A DNA stretch of 56,892 nucleotides from Deltaproteobacteria bacterium (GCA_020444165.1 JAHLLK010000035.1:1-56892), one strand, 5' to 3'. Numbered from the stretch's first letter, positions 21,376 through 30,489 are shown. The notes: generated by a model from the sequence alone, not told the origin. Translations and numbers: made by a program.

Positions 21376-22683
21376 TTAATCCGCCGCCCGGGTCAGGATC
21401 AACAGATCGCCGCGCCCCCCAAAGGGCAGCACCACCCGGGGCACGAAGCCCAGGTCCAACAGGCGGGCGCCCAGCACCCCCTGCCAGGCCTGGGCCAGGT
21501 CCAGCTCGCACATCAGGCTGGTGAAGCCCTCGCCGTCCAGGGTGGCCACGTGCGCGGCCAGGTTCTGGCTCCAGTCCTGGCCGTCCCACACCGGTTTCAG
21601 CTCCACCAGGCCGATGGGACGGTCGAAAACCGTGGCCAGCACCGAGTGCTCCGGCTGGTGGTGGGTGATTTCCGCCACCTGGTTGATCTGGCGGGCCAGG
21701 GCCAGGTTCCCGTAGAACTCCTCCAGGAAAGGGACCAGGCGCGGATGGGCCCAGACCACTCCGCCCGGGTCCTCCTGGATCTGGCGGTACTGGCAGGTCT
21801 GGATCACGCAGGCCCGGTCCGGCAAGCACACCGGCACCTCGCCCAGGCTCTCGAAGTACTCGGACGGCGTCTCCGGGGTGGCGTGCAGGGTGAAGACCCC
21901 CACTGCGTCCGTGCGGGCCACCTGGGCCAGGAAATGCTCCACCAAGGCGGCGGCCAGGTCCCGGCCGGCGGGCTGGTTGAACAGGTAGGGCCCGAAATAG
22001 CGCACCAGGCGGCTGTTGCGCCGCTGCCACAGCATCACCCCGCCCAGGCGGTCCTGGCCGTCCCGGGCTGCCGCGCCCTCGATGTCACCGGCCAGCCGCA
22101 TGTCCACCAGGCGGTCCGGCGCGCTGAAGCGGGGGGGATACTGGTCGTGGGTATGGTAGGACGCCAACAGCCCGGGCACCAGGAGGAGGTCCTGGTTGGT
22201 GATCGGCTGCACCGTGAACTCGGCCAACGGGCTGGCGGTGAGGGGCTGGGGGGGGCCGGGAGGGTATTCCTTTTCCTTGACCAAGCCCAGGACCAGGTGC
22301 TGGTCCTCGCCTTCCCGCAGGAAGAAGCGGTCCACCGCCCGGGAGGCCAGGAGGAGCCCCAGGTGATCCAGATCGTGGGTGTCGTCGGCCGAGGGGTCGG
22401 CGGTGAGATTGAAGAACTTGAGATCCAGGTCCTGGTAAGGGAAGCGGAAGACGAGTTGCACCATGAAGCCCCCGCCCCGGGCCTCCAGCTCCACGGCCTC
22501 ACCACCCCGGAACACCCGGCAGAGGTAACTGAAGACCTCCTCCGTGGCCAGGGTGAGCTGCAACGCCTCCATCCGCCCCAGACCCAGGGCCAGGGCGGCC
22601 TGCTCGGCAAAACCCACCGTGAGGGGCAGGAAAGGCATTTGCAGGGGAACCCGCAGAAAAAGGGGAGCTGGCGCGTGCGACAC
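21376..22683 (-). CDS. anti-sigma-like ATPase domain fused to GNAT-like domains
   Basis: A 435-residue fusion that I do not recognise as a named protein. Residues ~8-130 look like a degenerate RsbW/SpoIIAB-type ATPase: LQLTLATEEVFSYLCRVF (N-box position) and LDHLGLLLASRAVDRFFLREG (position of GLGL), but the Asp-Gly motif that closes the ATP site is not evident. Residues ~175-300 and ~300-430 are two acetyltransferase-like regions (for example EHSVLATVFDRPIGLVELKP, and LLDLGFVPRVVLPFGGRGDL at the end). GTG at 22683 is chosen because AAGGAG lies 6 nt upstream. It is the first gene of the operon. A similar C-terminal layout occurs in the 17963-18991 protein. Confidence 0.72.
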   Translation of the reverse strand: MSHAPAPLFLRVPLQMPFLPLTVGFAEQAALALGLGRMEALQLTLATEEVFSYLCRVFRGGEAVELEARGGGFMVQLVFRFPYQDLDLKFFNLTADPSADDTHDLDHLGLLLASRAVDRFFLREGEDQHLVLGLVKEKEYPPGPPQPLTASPLAEFTVQPITNQDLLLVPGLLASYHTHDQYPPRFSAPDRLVDMRLAGDIEGAAARDGQDRLGGVMLWQRRNSRLVRYFGPYLFNQPAGRDLAAALVEHFLAQVARTDAVGVFTLHATPETPSEYFESLGEVPVCLPDRACVIQTCQYRQIQEDPGGVVWAHPRLVPFLEEFYGNLALARQINQVAEITHHQPEHSVLATVFDRPIGLVELKPVWDGQDWSQNLAAHVATLDGEGFTSLMCELDLAQAWQGVLGARLLDLGFVPRVVLPFGGRGDLLILTRAAD

Positions 22684-22805
22684 GGGAAACTCCTTTTGTT
22701 TTAATGACCCGCCCAATCTATACTCAGGCGCGAAGGGAAACAAGGGACTTTGCGGGCCCAGGGCGGGTCGAGGTGAAGCCCCGGGCCGATCCGATAAGGA
22801 AGCTC

Positions 22806-25106
22806 ATGGCGCAGAGACCAACCAGACCCGTGGTGGGGGTCACCTTTCCCCGGCAGGACGCCTGGGCCAAGGTGACCGGCCGCGAGATTTACGCGGCGGA
22901 TTTGTACGGCGAGGGCCAGTTGTGGGCCGGCGTGAAGCGGGCCGGCGTGCCCCACGCCCGGCTCCTCGGCCTGGACACGGCCGCGGCCCGGGAACTCCCG
23001 GGCGTGGAGGCGGTGCTCACCGCGGCGGACGTGGCCGGGGCCAACCGCCAGGGCGTGCTGCAAAAGGACCAGCCGGTCCTGGTGGACGACAAGGTGCGCC
23101 ACGCCGGGGACGCCCTGGCCCTGGTGGTGGCCCGGGACCAAGAGACCCTGGCCCAGGCCCTGGGGCTGATCCTGCCCCGCCTGGAGCCCCTGCCCCCGGT
23201 GCTGGACCCGGCCGCGGCCCTGGACCCGGGCGCCCCCCTGGTGCACGAGAAACATCCCACGGGCAACCTGCTTTTGGGCGGCGAGCTGGCCCATAACTGG
23301 TCGCCCGCGGCCCTGGCCGCGGCTCCCGCGCAAGCCGGAGGGGAGTATCACCTGCCCCGCCAGGCCCACGCCTATCTGGAGACCGAGGCCGGCTGGGCCC
23401 GCCTGGGCGAGGACGGCCATCTGGTCATCGCGGCCTCCACCCAGACCCCTTTCCGCGACCGCCTGGAGGTGGCCGAGGCCCTGGGCCTGACCCCGGACCG
23501 CATCACCATAGAGGCGCCCTACCCTGGCGGCGGCTTTGGGGGCAAGGACGGCATCACCGTGCAAAGCCTGTTGGGCCTGGCCGCCCTGGCCTGCCCCGGC
23601 CGCCCGGTAAAGATGTGGTGGAGCCGGGAGGAGAGCTTCCTGGCCGGGGTGAAGCGCCATCCGGCCCGGGTCACCTGCCGGGCCGGAGCCGACCGCGCCG
23701 GCCGGCTCACCGCCCTGGAGATGGACGTGCTGCTGGACACCGGGCCCTACGACCATTTGGGCGGGGTGGTGTTGACCCTGGGCCTGGAGCACGCCGGCGG
23801 CCCCTACCGCATCCCCCACGCCCGCCTGGCTGCCCGGGCCGCCTACACCAACAACCCGGTAAGCGGCGCTTTCCGGGGCTTCGGGGTGCCCCAGGTCTTG
23901 GCCGCCCTGGAGCTGACCGTGGACGAACTGGCCCGGGAGCTGGGCCAGGACCCCCTGGAATTCCGGCGGCAAAACCTGGCCGCCCCGGGCGAGGCCCTGC
24001 CCTCCGGGGTGATCCCGGATTGTTCCCACGGCCTGGCCGAGTGCTGTGCCCAAATGGCCGCCCATCCCTTCTGGGCCGAGCGGGCCGCCTGGCGGCAGGC
24101 GGCCGGCCCGCACCGGCGGCGAGGCGTGGGCCTGGCCCTGGTGCTGCACGGCATGGGCTACGGCCCTTTCGTGCCCGACGTGGCCCTGGCCCGCCTAGAA
24201 CTGACCCCCACGGGCCGCTTCCGGCTCTACGCCGGGGTGGTGGACATGGGCCAGGGCAACCACAGCACCTTCGTGCAGATGGCCTGCCACCTCCTGCACC
24301 AGGAAGCCGCGGCCGTGGAGCTGGCCCCCCTGGACACGGACCACTGCCTGCCGGCCGGCTCCTCCTCGGCCAGCCGCACCACCTTCACCTTTGGCAAGGC
24401 CCTGGAAACCGCGGCCCACGAGCTGGCCGGCCGGCTGCGGGCCCGGGCGGCCGACGCCCTCATGGCCCCGGCCGGGGAGATGCTCTTGTTGCCCGGGCGG
24501 TTGCGCCACGCCCCCACGGGCCGGGAGGTGCCGCTGGCCCGCCTGGCCGCCCTGTTGAACCCGGCCGAGCTGGCCGTGGTGGCCCGCCACCGCGCCCCGG
24601 TCTCGGCCCAGCGGCCCTCGGCCGACCCGGCCCTGATCATGCAGGGGCTGCCCCACGTGGTGTTCTCCTTTGGGGTGCAGGCGGCCCGGGTGGAGGTGGA
24701 CACCCTCACCGGAGGGGTCACCGTGGCCGGTTTCCTCTCCATCCTGGACACCGGCCGCCGCCTGAACCCCCAGGTATGGGAGCAGCAGATCGAGGGCGGA
24801 GTGGCCCAGGGCCTGGGCTATGGCCTGTGGGAGGAGCTGCCCGCCCCGGACGGCCTGGCCGCCAACCGGGACTTCGCCACCTATCTCCTGCCCACCGCCC
24901 TGGACCTGCCGGACTTTTTGAGCCTGGCCGTGGAGACCGCCGAGGAGAGCGGCCCCTTTGGTCTCAAGGGAGCCGGCGAGCTGCCCATCGACGGCCCCCT
25001 GCCCGCCCTGGGCAACGCGGTGGCCGACGCGGTGGGGCGCACTCCCCGGGAGTTCCCCCTGACCCCGGAGCGCGTCCTGGCCCTGGTGGATGCGGCGGCA
25101 GAGTGA
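22806..25106 (+). CDS. xanthine dehydrogenase-family molybdenum hydroxylase, large subunit
   Basis: A 766-residue molybdopterin-binding subunit. It opens PRQDAWAKVTGREIYAADL (family-typical) and carries PYPGGGFGGKDG, SGAFRGFGVPQV (GAFRG, xanthine dehydrogenase/aldehyde oxidase type, not AYRCSFR of form I CO dehydrogenase), VVDMGQGNHSTF and a final KGAGELP with the likely catalytic Glu. It therefore hydroxylates an aldehyde, purine or N-heterocycle; the substrate is unknown. The start ATG 22806 has AAGGA upstream. It is followed by the 2Fe-2S subunit (11 nt) and the FAD subunit. It is divergent from the ATPase-GNAT operon with 122 nt between. Confidence 0.92.
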   Translation: MAQRPTRPVVGVTFPRQDAWAKVTGREIYAADLYGEGQLWAGVKRAGVPHARLLGLDTAAARELPGVEAVLTAADVAGANRQGVLQKDQPVLVDDKVRHAGDALALVVARDQETLAQALGLILPRLEPLPPVLDPAAALDPGAPLVHEKHPTGNLLLGGELAHNWSPAALAAAPAQAGGEYHLPRQAHAYLETEAGWARLGEDGHLVIAASTQTPFRDRLEVAEALGLTPDRITIEAPYPGGGFGGKDGITVQSLLGLAALACPGRPVKMWWSREESFLAGVKRHPARVTCRAGADRAGRLTALEMDVLLDTGPYDHLGGVVLTLGLEHAGGPYRIPHARLAARAAYTNNPVSGAFRGFGVPQVLAALELTVDELARELGQDPLEFRRQNLAAPGEALPSGVIPDCSHGLAECCAQMAAHPFWAERAAWRQAAGPHRRRGVGLALVLHGMGYGPFVPDVALARLELTPTGRFRLYAGVVDMGQGNHSTFVQMACHLLHQEAAAVELAPLDTDHCLPAGSSSASRTTFTFGKALETAAHELAGRLRARAADALMAPAGEMLLLPGRLRHAPTGREVPLARLAALLNPAELAVVARHRAPVSAQRPSADPALIMQGLPHVVFSFGVQAARVEVDTLTGGVTVAGFLSILDTGRRLNPQVWEQQIEGGVAQGLGYGLWEELPAPDGLAANRDFATYLLPTALDLPDFLSLAVETAEESGPFGLKGAGELPIDGPLPALGNAVADAVGRTPREFPLTPERVLALVDAAAE

Positions 25107-25117
25107 GAGGATAGCCC

Positions 25118-25594
25118 ATGCTTTTGGAGTTCGCGTTGAACGGCCAAGCGGTCAGCCTGGAGGTCCGGCCCGACCGCCGGGTCATCGACCTGTTGCGGGA
25201 GGACCTGGGCCTCACCGGCGCCAAGGAAGCCTGCGGGGCCGGGGAGTGCGGGGCCTGCACCATCCTGGTGGACGGGGTTTCCCGCCTGGCCTGCCTCATG
25301 CTGGCCGCCCAGTTGGCCGGCCGGGAGGTGGTCACCGTGGAGAGCCTGGCCGAGGCGGACGGCCGCCTGCACCCCCTGCAGGAGGCCTTTGTGGCGCACG
25401 GCGCGGTGCAGTGCGGCTTCTGCACCCCGGGCATGCTCCTGGCGGCCCAGGATCTCCTGACCCGGGAACCCCACCCCGGCCGGGCCGCGATCCGCCACGG
25501 CCTGGCCGGCAACCTCTGCCGCTGCACCGGGTATCAGAAGATCGTGGACGCCGTGGAGGCCGCCTCCCAGGCTCCGGACCGGGAGGATCCGTGA
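25118..25594 (+). CDS. molybdenum hydroxylase [2Fe-2S] subunit
   Basis: A 158-residue iron-sulfur subunit with both clusters. The plant-ferredoxin type site is CGAGECGACTILVDG plus a later Cys, and the second site is CGFCTPGM with CRCTGYQKI. Electrons pass from the molybdenum centre through these clusters to the FAD subunit. The stop codon (TGA) overlaps the ATG of the next gene by one base, so the two are coupled. Length and motifs are ordinary for CoxS/XdhC-type small subunits. Confidence 0.95.
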   Translation: MLLEFALNGQAVSLEVRPDRRVIDLLREDLGLTGAKEACGAGECGACTILVDGVSRLACLMLAAQLAGREVVTVESLAEADGRLHPLQEAFVAHGAVQCGFCTPGMLLAAQDLLTREPHPGRAAIRHGLAGNLCRCTGYQKIVDAVEAASQAPDREDP

Positions 25595-26430
25595 TGCGGC
25601 AGGTGTGGTTGCCCACCTCTCTGGAGGAACTGTGGGAGCTCTGGGAGGCGCACCCCGAGGCCGCGCTTTACGCCGGGGGCACGGACCTCCTGGTCCGGCT
25701 CCGGGCCGGGCTGGCGGCGCCCCCGAGCCTCATCTGCCTGGAGCGGCTGGCCGAGCTGGCCACGGTGCGCCGCCAGGGCGCGGGGCTCCGCCTGGGGGCC
25801 CTGGCCACCCCTGCGGCTCTCCTGGAAAACCCCCTGGTGCAAGAGGCGGCCCCGGTCTTGACCCAGGCCCTGGCCGAGCTGGGCTCGCCGCCCATCCGCC
25901 ACATGGGCACCCTGGGCGGCAACCTGGGCACCGCCTCTCCGGCCGGGGATTGCCTGCCGCCCTTGTACGTGCTGGAGGCGGCGGTGGAGCTCTGCTCCCG
26001 CCAGGGCGCCCGGGTGCTGCCCCTGGCAGAGTTCATCCAGGGCCCCGGCCGCACCGCCCTGGCCCCGGGCGAGATCATCGCCGCGGTGCTCCTGCCCGGG
26101 GGCGAGCCCTGGAGCCGGAACCACTTCGTCAAGGTGGGCCGCCGCCGGGCCCTGGCCATCGCGGTGGCCAGCCTGGCCGCCGTGGCGCGGCAGGACGCGG
26201 GCGGCCGGGTGACGGAGATCCGGCTGGCCTGGGGCAGCGTGGGGCCCACAGTGGTGCGGGCGCCCCGGGTGGAGCAAGCCCTCCGGGGCGGCCGCCTGGA
26301 CCAGGCCTCGCTCACGGCGGTGCTCCCCCTGGTGCAGGAGGCCGTGTCACCCATCGACGACGGACGGGCCAGCGCGGCCCACCGGCGGCGGCTGGCCGGC
26401 AACCTCCTTCTGGCGCTGGGAGATCTGTAG
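25594..26430 (+). CDS. molybdenum hydroxylase FAD-binding subunit
   Basis: A 278-residue CoxM/XdhB-type subunit. The FAD loop AALYAGGTDLLVRLR and the second nucleotide motif MGTLGGNLGTASPAGD are typical. It passes electrons to an external acceptor. It completes the L-S-M operon with the molybdenum and iron-sulfur subunits; no accessory maturation gene (XdhC/MobA type) is adjacent. Its stop is followed closely by an intergenic palindrome (26487-26558), and the next gene is on the opposite strand. Confidence 0.92.
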   Translation: MRQVWLPTSLEELWELWEAHPEAALYAGGTDLLVRLRAGLAAPPSLICLERLAELATVRRQGAGLRLGALATPAALLENPLVQEAAPVLTQALAELGSPPIRHMGTLGGNLGTASPAGDCLPPLYVLEAAVELCSRQGARVLPLAEFIQGPGRTALAPGEIIAAVLLPGGEPWSRNHFVKVGRRRALAIAVASLAAVARQDAGGRVTEIRLAWGSVGPTVVRAPRVEQALRGGRLDQASLTAVLPLVQEAVSPIDDGRASAAHRRRLAGNLLLALGDL

Positions 26431-26486
26431 CCTGGAATTATCCTTCAAGACAAACGGTTAATCGTCTTCGTCGTACTTAACATATG

Positions 26487-26558
26487 AAGTTTTTTGGGGG
26501 ATGGGGGGTGTGGGGGGAAGGGGACTTTTTTTCCAAAAAAGTCCCCTTCCCCCCACAT
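26487..26558. repeat. dispersed G-rich palindrome, copy 1
   Basis: AAGTTTTTTGGGGGATGGGG then a 22-bp hairpin: GTGGGGGGAAGGGGACTTTTTT (26510-26531) with its exact complement (26535-26556) around a TCC centre. A near-identical reverse-orientation copy lies at 48381-48452. The stem carries T-runs on both strands between two convergent genes, so it may also act as a bidirectional terminator. Confidence 0.85.
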
Positions 26559-26581
26559 CTTCCTCTTCCTCTGAAAAGCTC

Positions 26582-27307
26582 TTAGAACACCTCGGGCAGG
26601 GCTCCGGCCGGGGCTCCTGCCAGGAAGTTCAGGCGCAGGGGGGTGAGGTCGGCGGTCAGTTCCAGGCAGAGCGGCGAGGCGTTGGGCAGGGAGAAGCGGG
26701 GCAGTTCGCGGCCCGCTTCCTGGCCCACCTGGTAGAGCACGGCCCACAGGCAGATGCCGTGCCCGGCCAGGAGCACGTTGTGGCCCGCGGCCAGGGCGGG
26801 GGAGAGTTCCGCGGTCACCCAGGGGGCGACCCGGGCGATGACTTCGGCAATGGACTCTCCCGCGGGCAGGAGGGCCGGGTCCACGGCGCGGTAGAGGTCC
26901 GCAAAGCGGGGATGCCGGGGGTCGGTGGCCGCGAGATCCGGGGGTTTGGCCGCCAAGTCGTGGGAAAAGGCGGCCAGGGGCGCGTAGCCGAAGAGCCGGG
27001 CCGCCTGCTCCTTGCCGAGGCCTTCCAACACCCCGCAGTGGCGCTCGTTCAAGCGCCACACCGCTTGCGGTTCCCCGGCCCAGGCCGGGTCCTGCCCGGC
27101 CAGAGCCAAGGCCAAGGTCTCCCGGGCCCGGACCAGGCAGGAGCTGTAGGCCGCATCCACCGGGGGGCCCTGGGCGGCCAGGAGGCGGCCGGCCCGGCGG
27201 GCTTCCTCCCGGCCTTGGGGCGAGAGGCCGATATCGGCCCAGCCGGTGTAGCGGCGGGAGGCATTCCAGAGGCTCTGGCCGTGGCGCAGGAGGATCAGGC
27301 TGGCCAT
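26582..27307 (-). CDS. gpmA: 2,3-bisphosphoglycerate-dependent phosphoglycerate mutase-like
   Basis: Interconverts 3- and 2-phosphoglycerate through a phospho-histidine. The N-terminus SLILLRHGQSLWN holds the catalytic His (RHG); YTGWADIGLSPQG, RLNERHCGVLEGLGKEQ, AGESIAEVI and NVLLAGHG (second His) are all GpmA landmarks, with small changes such as ERHC for ERHY. Length (241) is near the E. coli enzyme. The frame extends 86 codons upstream with Pro/Ser-rich shadow sequence; ATG 27307 is the family start. Could be a relative acting on another phosphate ester, but the ERH and GHG motifs argue for mutase. Confidence 0.85.
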   Translation of the reverse strand: MASLILLRHGQSLWNASRRYTGWADIGLSPQGREEARRAGRLLAAQGPPVDAAYSSCLVRARETLALALAGQDPAWAGEPQAVWRLNERHCGVLEGLGKEQAARLFGYAPLAAFSHDLAAKPPDLAATDPRHPRFADLYRAVDPALLPAGESIAEVIARVAPWVTAELSPALAAGHNVLLAGHGICLWAVLYQVGQEAGRELPRFSLPNASPLCLELTADLTPLRLNFLAGAPAGALPEVF

Positions 27308-27377
27308 GGGGCGGGGCCGGAAAAGCCGGCGGGCGGCCGCTGGGGCCACCCGCGGAGGATTTGTGCCGCTAGGGCGA

Positions 27378-28511
27378 TCACTTGGCAAATACCTGGGGGT
27401 CGTACAAGGCGCTGAGCTGGGCCGTCTGGGCCTCGGAGTAGCTGAAGCTGGACAGGAACTCCTCGCTGGGCGAGCCCAGGCTGGAGGCGCTGCCGACTTG
27501 CAGGGAGGCGATGATGTCATCGGTGAGGGCCAAGGCCCGGTCGGCCTGGAGGAGCCCGTAGCCATAGATGTCGTCCGTGCCGGCTTCGCCCAGGTCCAGG
27601 GCCGAATAGGCCAGCACGTTGGCCAGCCACTGGGTGCCGGAGGCGTTGTCGCTCAGGCGGTAACCGTTGTCCAACAACTCGGCCTCGATCAGGGCCGCCA
27701 CCCCGGCCACGTGGGGGGTGGCCATGGAGGTGCCCTGGTAGAACCAGTAGTCACCGTCGATGGTCTGCTGCAGGATGCCGTCCACGTAGCCGTCGCCATT
27801 CGCGTCCTGGCTGGTGTCGCCGCCGGGGGCCACGATCATGTTGCTGATGTGGTTGGAGTAGGGGGCCAGGTTGTAGTCCATGTCCACCGCGCCCACGGCC
27901 AGCACCGAGTCGTAGATGGCCGGGGTGTCGGCCATGGCCTCGCCGTCGTTGCCCGCGGCGGCCACGATCAGCACGCCGTTGTTCAATGCCCGGTTGCAGG
28001 CGTCGATCAGCGCGTCGCTCCAGTTCCAGCCGCCGGCGGAGATATTGATGATGTCCGCTCCGTGGTCGATGGCGTAGTTGATGGCTTCGGCCATGTAACC
28101 TTCGGAATCCACGCCGTCCTGGTCCAAAATCTTGAGGGGCAGGATGGTGGTGTTGAAGGCGATGCCCGCCACGCCGGTCTCATTGTCGGTGGTCTGGGCG
28201 ATGGTGCCGGTCACGTGGGAGCCGTGGCCGTGATCATCCAGGGGCTGGGAGTCGTTGTTCACGAAATCATAGGCGTTCAGATAGTCGAAGCGGGTCCCGG
28301 ACAGATCCGAGAGGTACCAGTCCACCCCGGTGTCGAGGACCGCCACCGTGATATCGGAGCGCCCTCCCAGGTTGTAATCCCAGGCGGTTTCCATGCCTAT
28401 TTGCTGGAAATTCCACTGATAATCAAAATAGGGATCATTGGGGGTGAATGCCCACGCCGCGGGCGCGGCCCAGAAGGCAAGGACCAACACCACGCCGAGA
28501 AGCCTTTTCAT
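27378..28511 (-). CDS. secreted S8 subtilisin-like serine protease
   Basis: A 377-residue exported subtilase. The signal peptide is MKRLLGVVLVLAFWAAPAAWA with an Ala-x-Ala-type cleavage. The catalytic triad is visible: Asp in VAVLDTGVD, His in DDHGHGSHVTG and Ser in QGTSMATPHVAG; NISAGG and AAAGNDGEA supply the substrate and oxyanion regions. There is no I9-type propeptide, so it resembles thermitase-like enzymes. It appears to be free in the periplasm or medium, with no anchor. A -10 TATACT lies at 28574-28579 on its strand. It is divergent from herA. Confidence 0.93.
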   Translation of the reverse strand: MKRLLGVVLVLAFWAAPAAWAFTPNDPYFDYQWNFQQIGMETAWDYNLGGRSDITVAVLDTGVDWYLSDLSGTRFDYLNAYDFVNNDSQPLDDHGHGSHVTGTIAQTTDNETGVAGIAFNTTILPLKILDQDGVDSEGYMAEAINYAIDHGADIINISAGGWNWSDALIDACNRALNNGVLIVAAAGNDGEAMADTPAIYDSVLAVGAVDMDYNLAPYSNHISNMIVAPGGDTSQDANGDGYVDGILQQTIDGDYWFYQGTSMATPHVAGVAALIEAELLDNGYRLSDNASGTQWLANVLAYSALDLGEAGTDDIYGYGLLQADRALALTDDIIASLQVGSASSLGSPSEEFLSSFSYSEAQTAQLSALYDPQVFAK

Positions 28512-28769
28512 CGGGCCCTCCAGTTGACGGGTAGGAACGAGCAGGCCTTCGGTTTCATGGAGAGGTTCGAATCAGTATAGCATGATTGACTCGGGGAACC
28601 AGCTTGTTCTATGCGGGAAGGGGAATGTTGCCGGAGGGGACAGCCGTAAGGTTGGCTTCCCCTGGCGGTTTATGGTTAACTGGATCACTGGGTGTCGCTC
28701 TCCCCGGAGTTTTCCGGCCGGCGCTCCACGCCAGCCCCTGCGTGGGTCTCAGATTGGGAAGGGATGGCC
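28512..28769. other. divergent promoter region between the subtilase and HerA genes
   Basis: No gene. It holds a reverse-strand TATACT (28579-28574) for the subtilase and, on the plus strand, TTGACT (28587 area) with a CTATGC about 17 nt later as a weak candidate for herA. The herA leader is about 150 nt and shows no clear structure. Confidence 0.4.
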
Positions 28770-30383
28770 ATGAGTCAGGCATCAGCATTGCTCGGACAAG
28801 TCGTCGCGGTCTCGGGGTGCAAGCTGAAGGGCATATTGCATCCCAACCTGTTGGCCGGCCCGGCCGGCGAGGGAAGCGGTTCCCTGCAGATCGGCGGCAT
28901 GGTCAAGATCCCCACCCCCCGGACCCAAGTCTTCGGTCTGGTGTCCGGCCTGTACGTGGAAAACCCCACCGTGCCGCTCGCCCCCGAAGACCGCCGGCTC
29001 ATGGAGATCAACCTCATCGGCGAGTCCCCCCTGCCCGACGAAAAGGGCCGCTTCAACTTCTCGCGGGGGGTCACCCTGTCGCCCGACCTGGGCGCGGCCA
29101 TCCAAAGCTCCACGGCCAGCGACCTGGCCCAGGTCTACGCCCGGCCCCAGGTGGCCAACCTGCGCATCGGCAGCCTGCGGCAGAACCACGCCCTGCCCGC
29201 CTTTGTGAACACCGACGAGCTGGTGGGCAAGCATTTCGCCATCCTGGGCAACACCGGCACCGGCAAGTCCTGCGGCGCCACCAACCTTTTGCGGGCGGTC
29301 TTGCAGGCCCACCCCCAGGGCCACGTGGTGCTTCTGGACCCCCACGACGAGTACCCCCGCGCCTTTGGGGGCCTGGCCCACGTGATCCGGCCCGCGGAGC
29401 TGCGTCTGCCTTGGTGGCTGTTGACCTTTGAGGAGATCTCCGAGGTCATGTGCAGCGTGGAGCCGGCCGACCGCCAGGTGGAATCCCAGATCCTGAAGCA
29501 GGCCATCCTGGCGGCCAAGCTGGATTTTGCCAAGGAGAGCGGGGCCAAGGGGGGGGCCATCACCGTGGATACCCCCGTGCCCTATGGCCTGGAGCGGCTG
29601 GCCCACCACATCAAAGCCGCGGCGGGCAGCCTGAGCCGGGGCGACACCGGGGCTCCCTTTTTCCGCCTGCTCTCCCGGCTGGACGGCCTGCACCGCGACC
29701 TGCGCTACCGCTTCATGTTCCACGGCGCCCTGGGCCGCGACCTGTTGGCCGAAATCCTGGCCGAAATCCTGCGCATCCCGGTGAATGGCCAGCCCCTGTC
29801 CATCATCACCTTGGCCGGCCTCCCCTCGGAGGTGGTGGACGTGGTGGTGTCGGTGTTGTGCCGCCTCATCTTCGATTTCGCCCTGTGGAGCCCCGAGGAG
29901 TTCACGGTGCCGGTCCTGTTGGTGTGCGAGGAAGCCCACCGCTACGCGCCCCAGGACCCTGCCGTGGGCTTCGAGCCCACCCGGCGCTCCTTGTCGCGCA
30001 TCGCCAAGGAGGGCCGCAAGTACGGGGTGTCCCTGGGCCTGGTCACCCAGCGCCCCTCGGAGATCTCCGAGCAGATCCTCTCCCAGTGCAACACCCTTTT
30101 CGCCATGCGGCTCAGCAACGACAAGGACCAGCAGTTCGTGTCCCACGTGCTGCCCGAGGACGCCGGCGGGCTCTTGTCCTCCCTGGCCGCCCTGGGCACC
30201 CGCGAGTCCATTGTGGTGGGCACCGCGGTGAGCCTGCCCATGGTGATCCGTTTCGACGAGCTGGAGGCCGCGCACCGCCCCCAAAGCGCCATCTACAAGG
30301 TGTCCCAGGCCTGGCAGGACACGGGCGCCAGCCCGGACTTTCTCAGCCGGACCGTGGCCCATTGGCGGGGACAGCTGAATTAG
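28770..30383 (+). CDS. herA: HerA-family hexameric DNA translocase/helicase
   Basis: A 537-residue HerA. The N-terminal HAS-barrel-like region is followed by the P-loop LGNTGTGKSCGATNLLRAV, LLDPHDEYPRAF, and Walker B VLLVCEEAHRYAP; the arginine-finger region SRIAKEGRKYGVSLGLVTQRP is the strongest HerA/FtsK signature. It pumps or unwinds DNA, usually with the nuclease NurA in resection or with effector proteins in phage defence. No NurA, Sir2 or other partner is adjacent. ATG 28770 is preferred to 28764 because AAGGG is spaced properly for it. The next gene, a kinase, is 106 nt downstream. Confidence 0.9.
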   Translation: MSQASALLGQVVAVSGCKLKGILHPNLLAGPAGEGSGSLQIGGMVKIPTPRTQVFGLVSGLYVENPTVPLAPEDRRLMEINLIGESPLPDEKGRFNFSRGVTLSPDLGAAIQSSTASDLAQVYARPQVANLRIGSLRQNHALPAFVNTDELVGKHFAILGNTGTGKSCGATNLLRAVLQAHPQGHVVLLDPHDEYPRAFGGLAHVIRPAELRLPWWLLTFEEISEVMCSVEPADRQVESQILKQAILAAKLDFAKESGAKGGAITVDTPVPYGLERLAHHIKAAAGSLSRGDTGAPFFRLLSRLDGLHRDLRYRFMFHGALGRDLLAEILAEILRIPVNGQPLSIITLAGLPSEVVDVVVSVLCRLIFDFALWSPEEFTVPVLLVCEEAHRYAPQDPAVGFEPTRRSLSRIAKEGRKYGVSLGLVTQRPSEISEQILSQCNTLFAMRLSNDKDQQFVSHVLPEDAGGLLSSLAALGTRESIVVGTAVSLPMVIRFDELEAAHRPQSAIYKVSQAWQDTGASPDFLSRTVAHWRGQLN

Positions 30384-30489
30384 TTGCCGTCTCAGGAGGC
30401 CAGTTCCGGGGCGATTTGGGACAGGCATTTAAAATACTTTACCTTTCTTAGGATAGGTTGTTATTATTCGGACCAGTTTCCAGGGGGGA

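Noticed and set aside
28563..28575. GGTTCGAATC, like a tRNA T-arm
   Set aside because: There is no acceptor stem, anticodon arm or D-arm around it; it lies in a promoter region.
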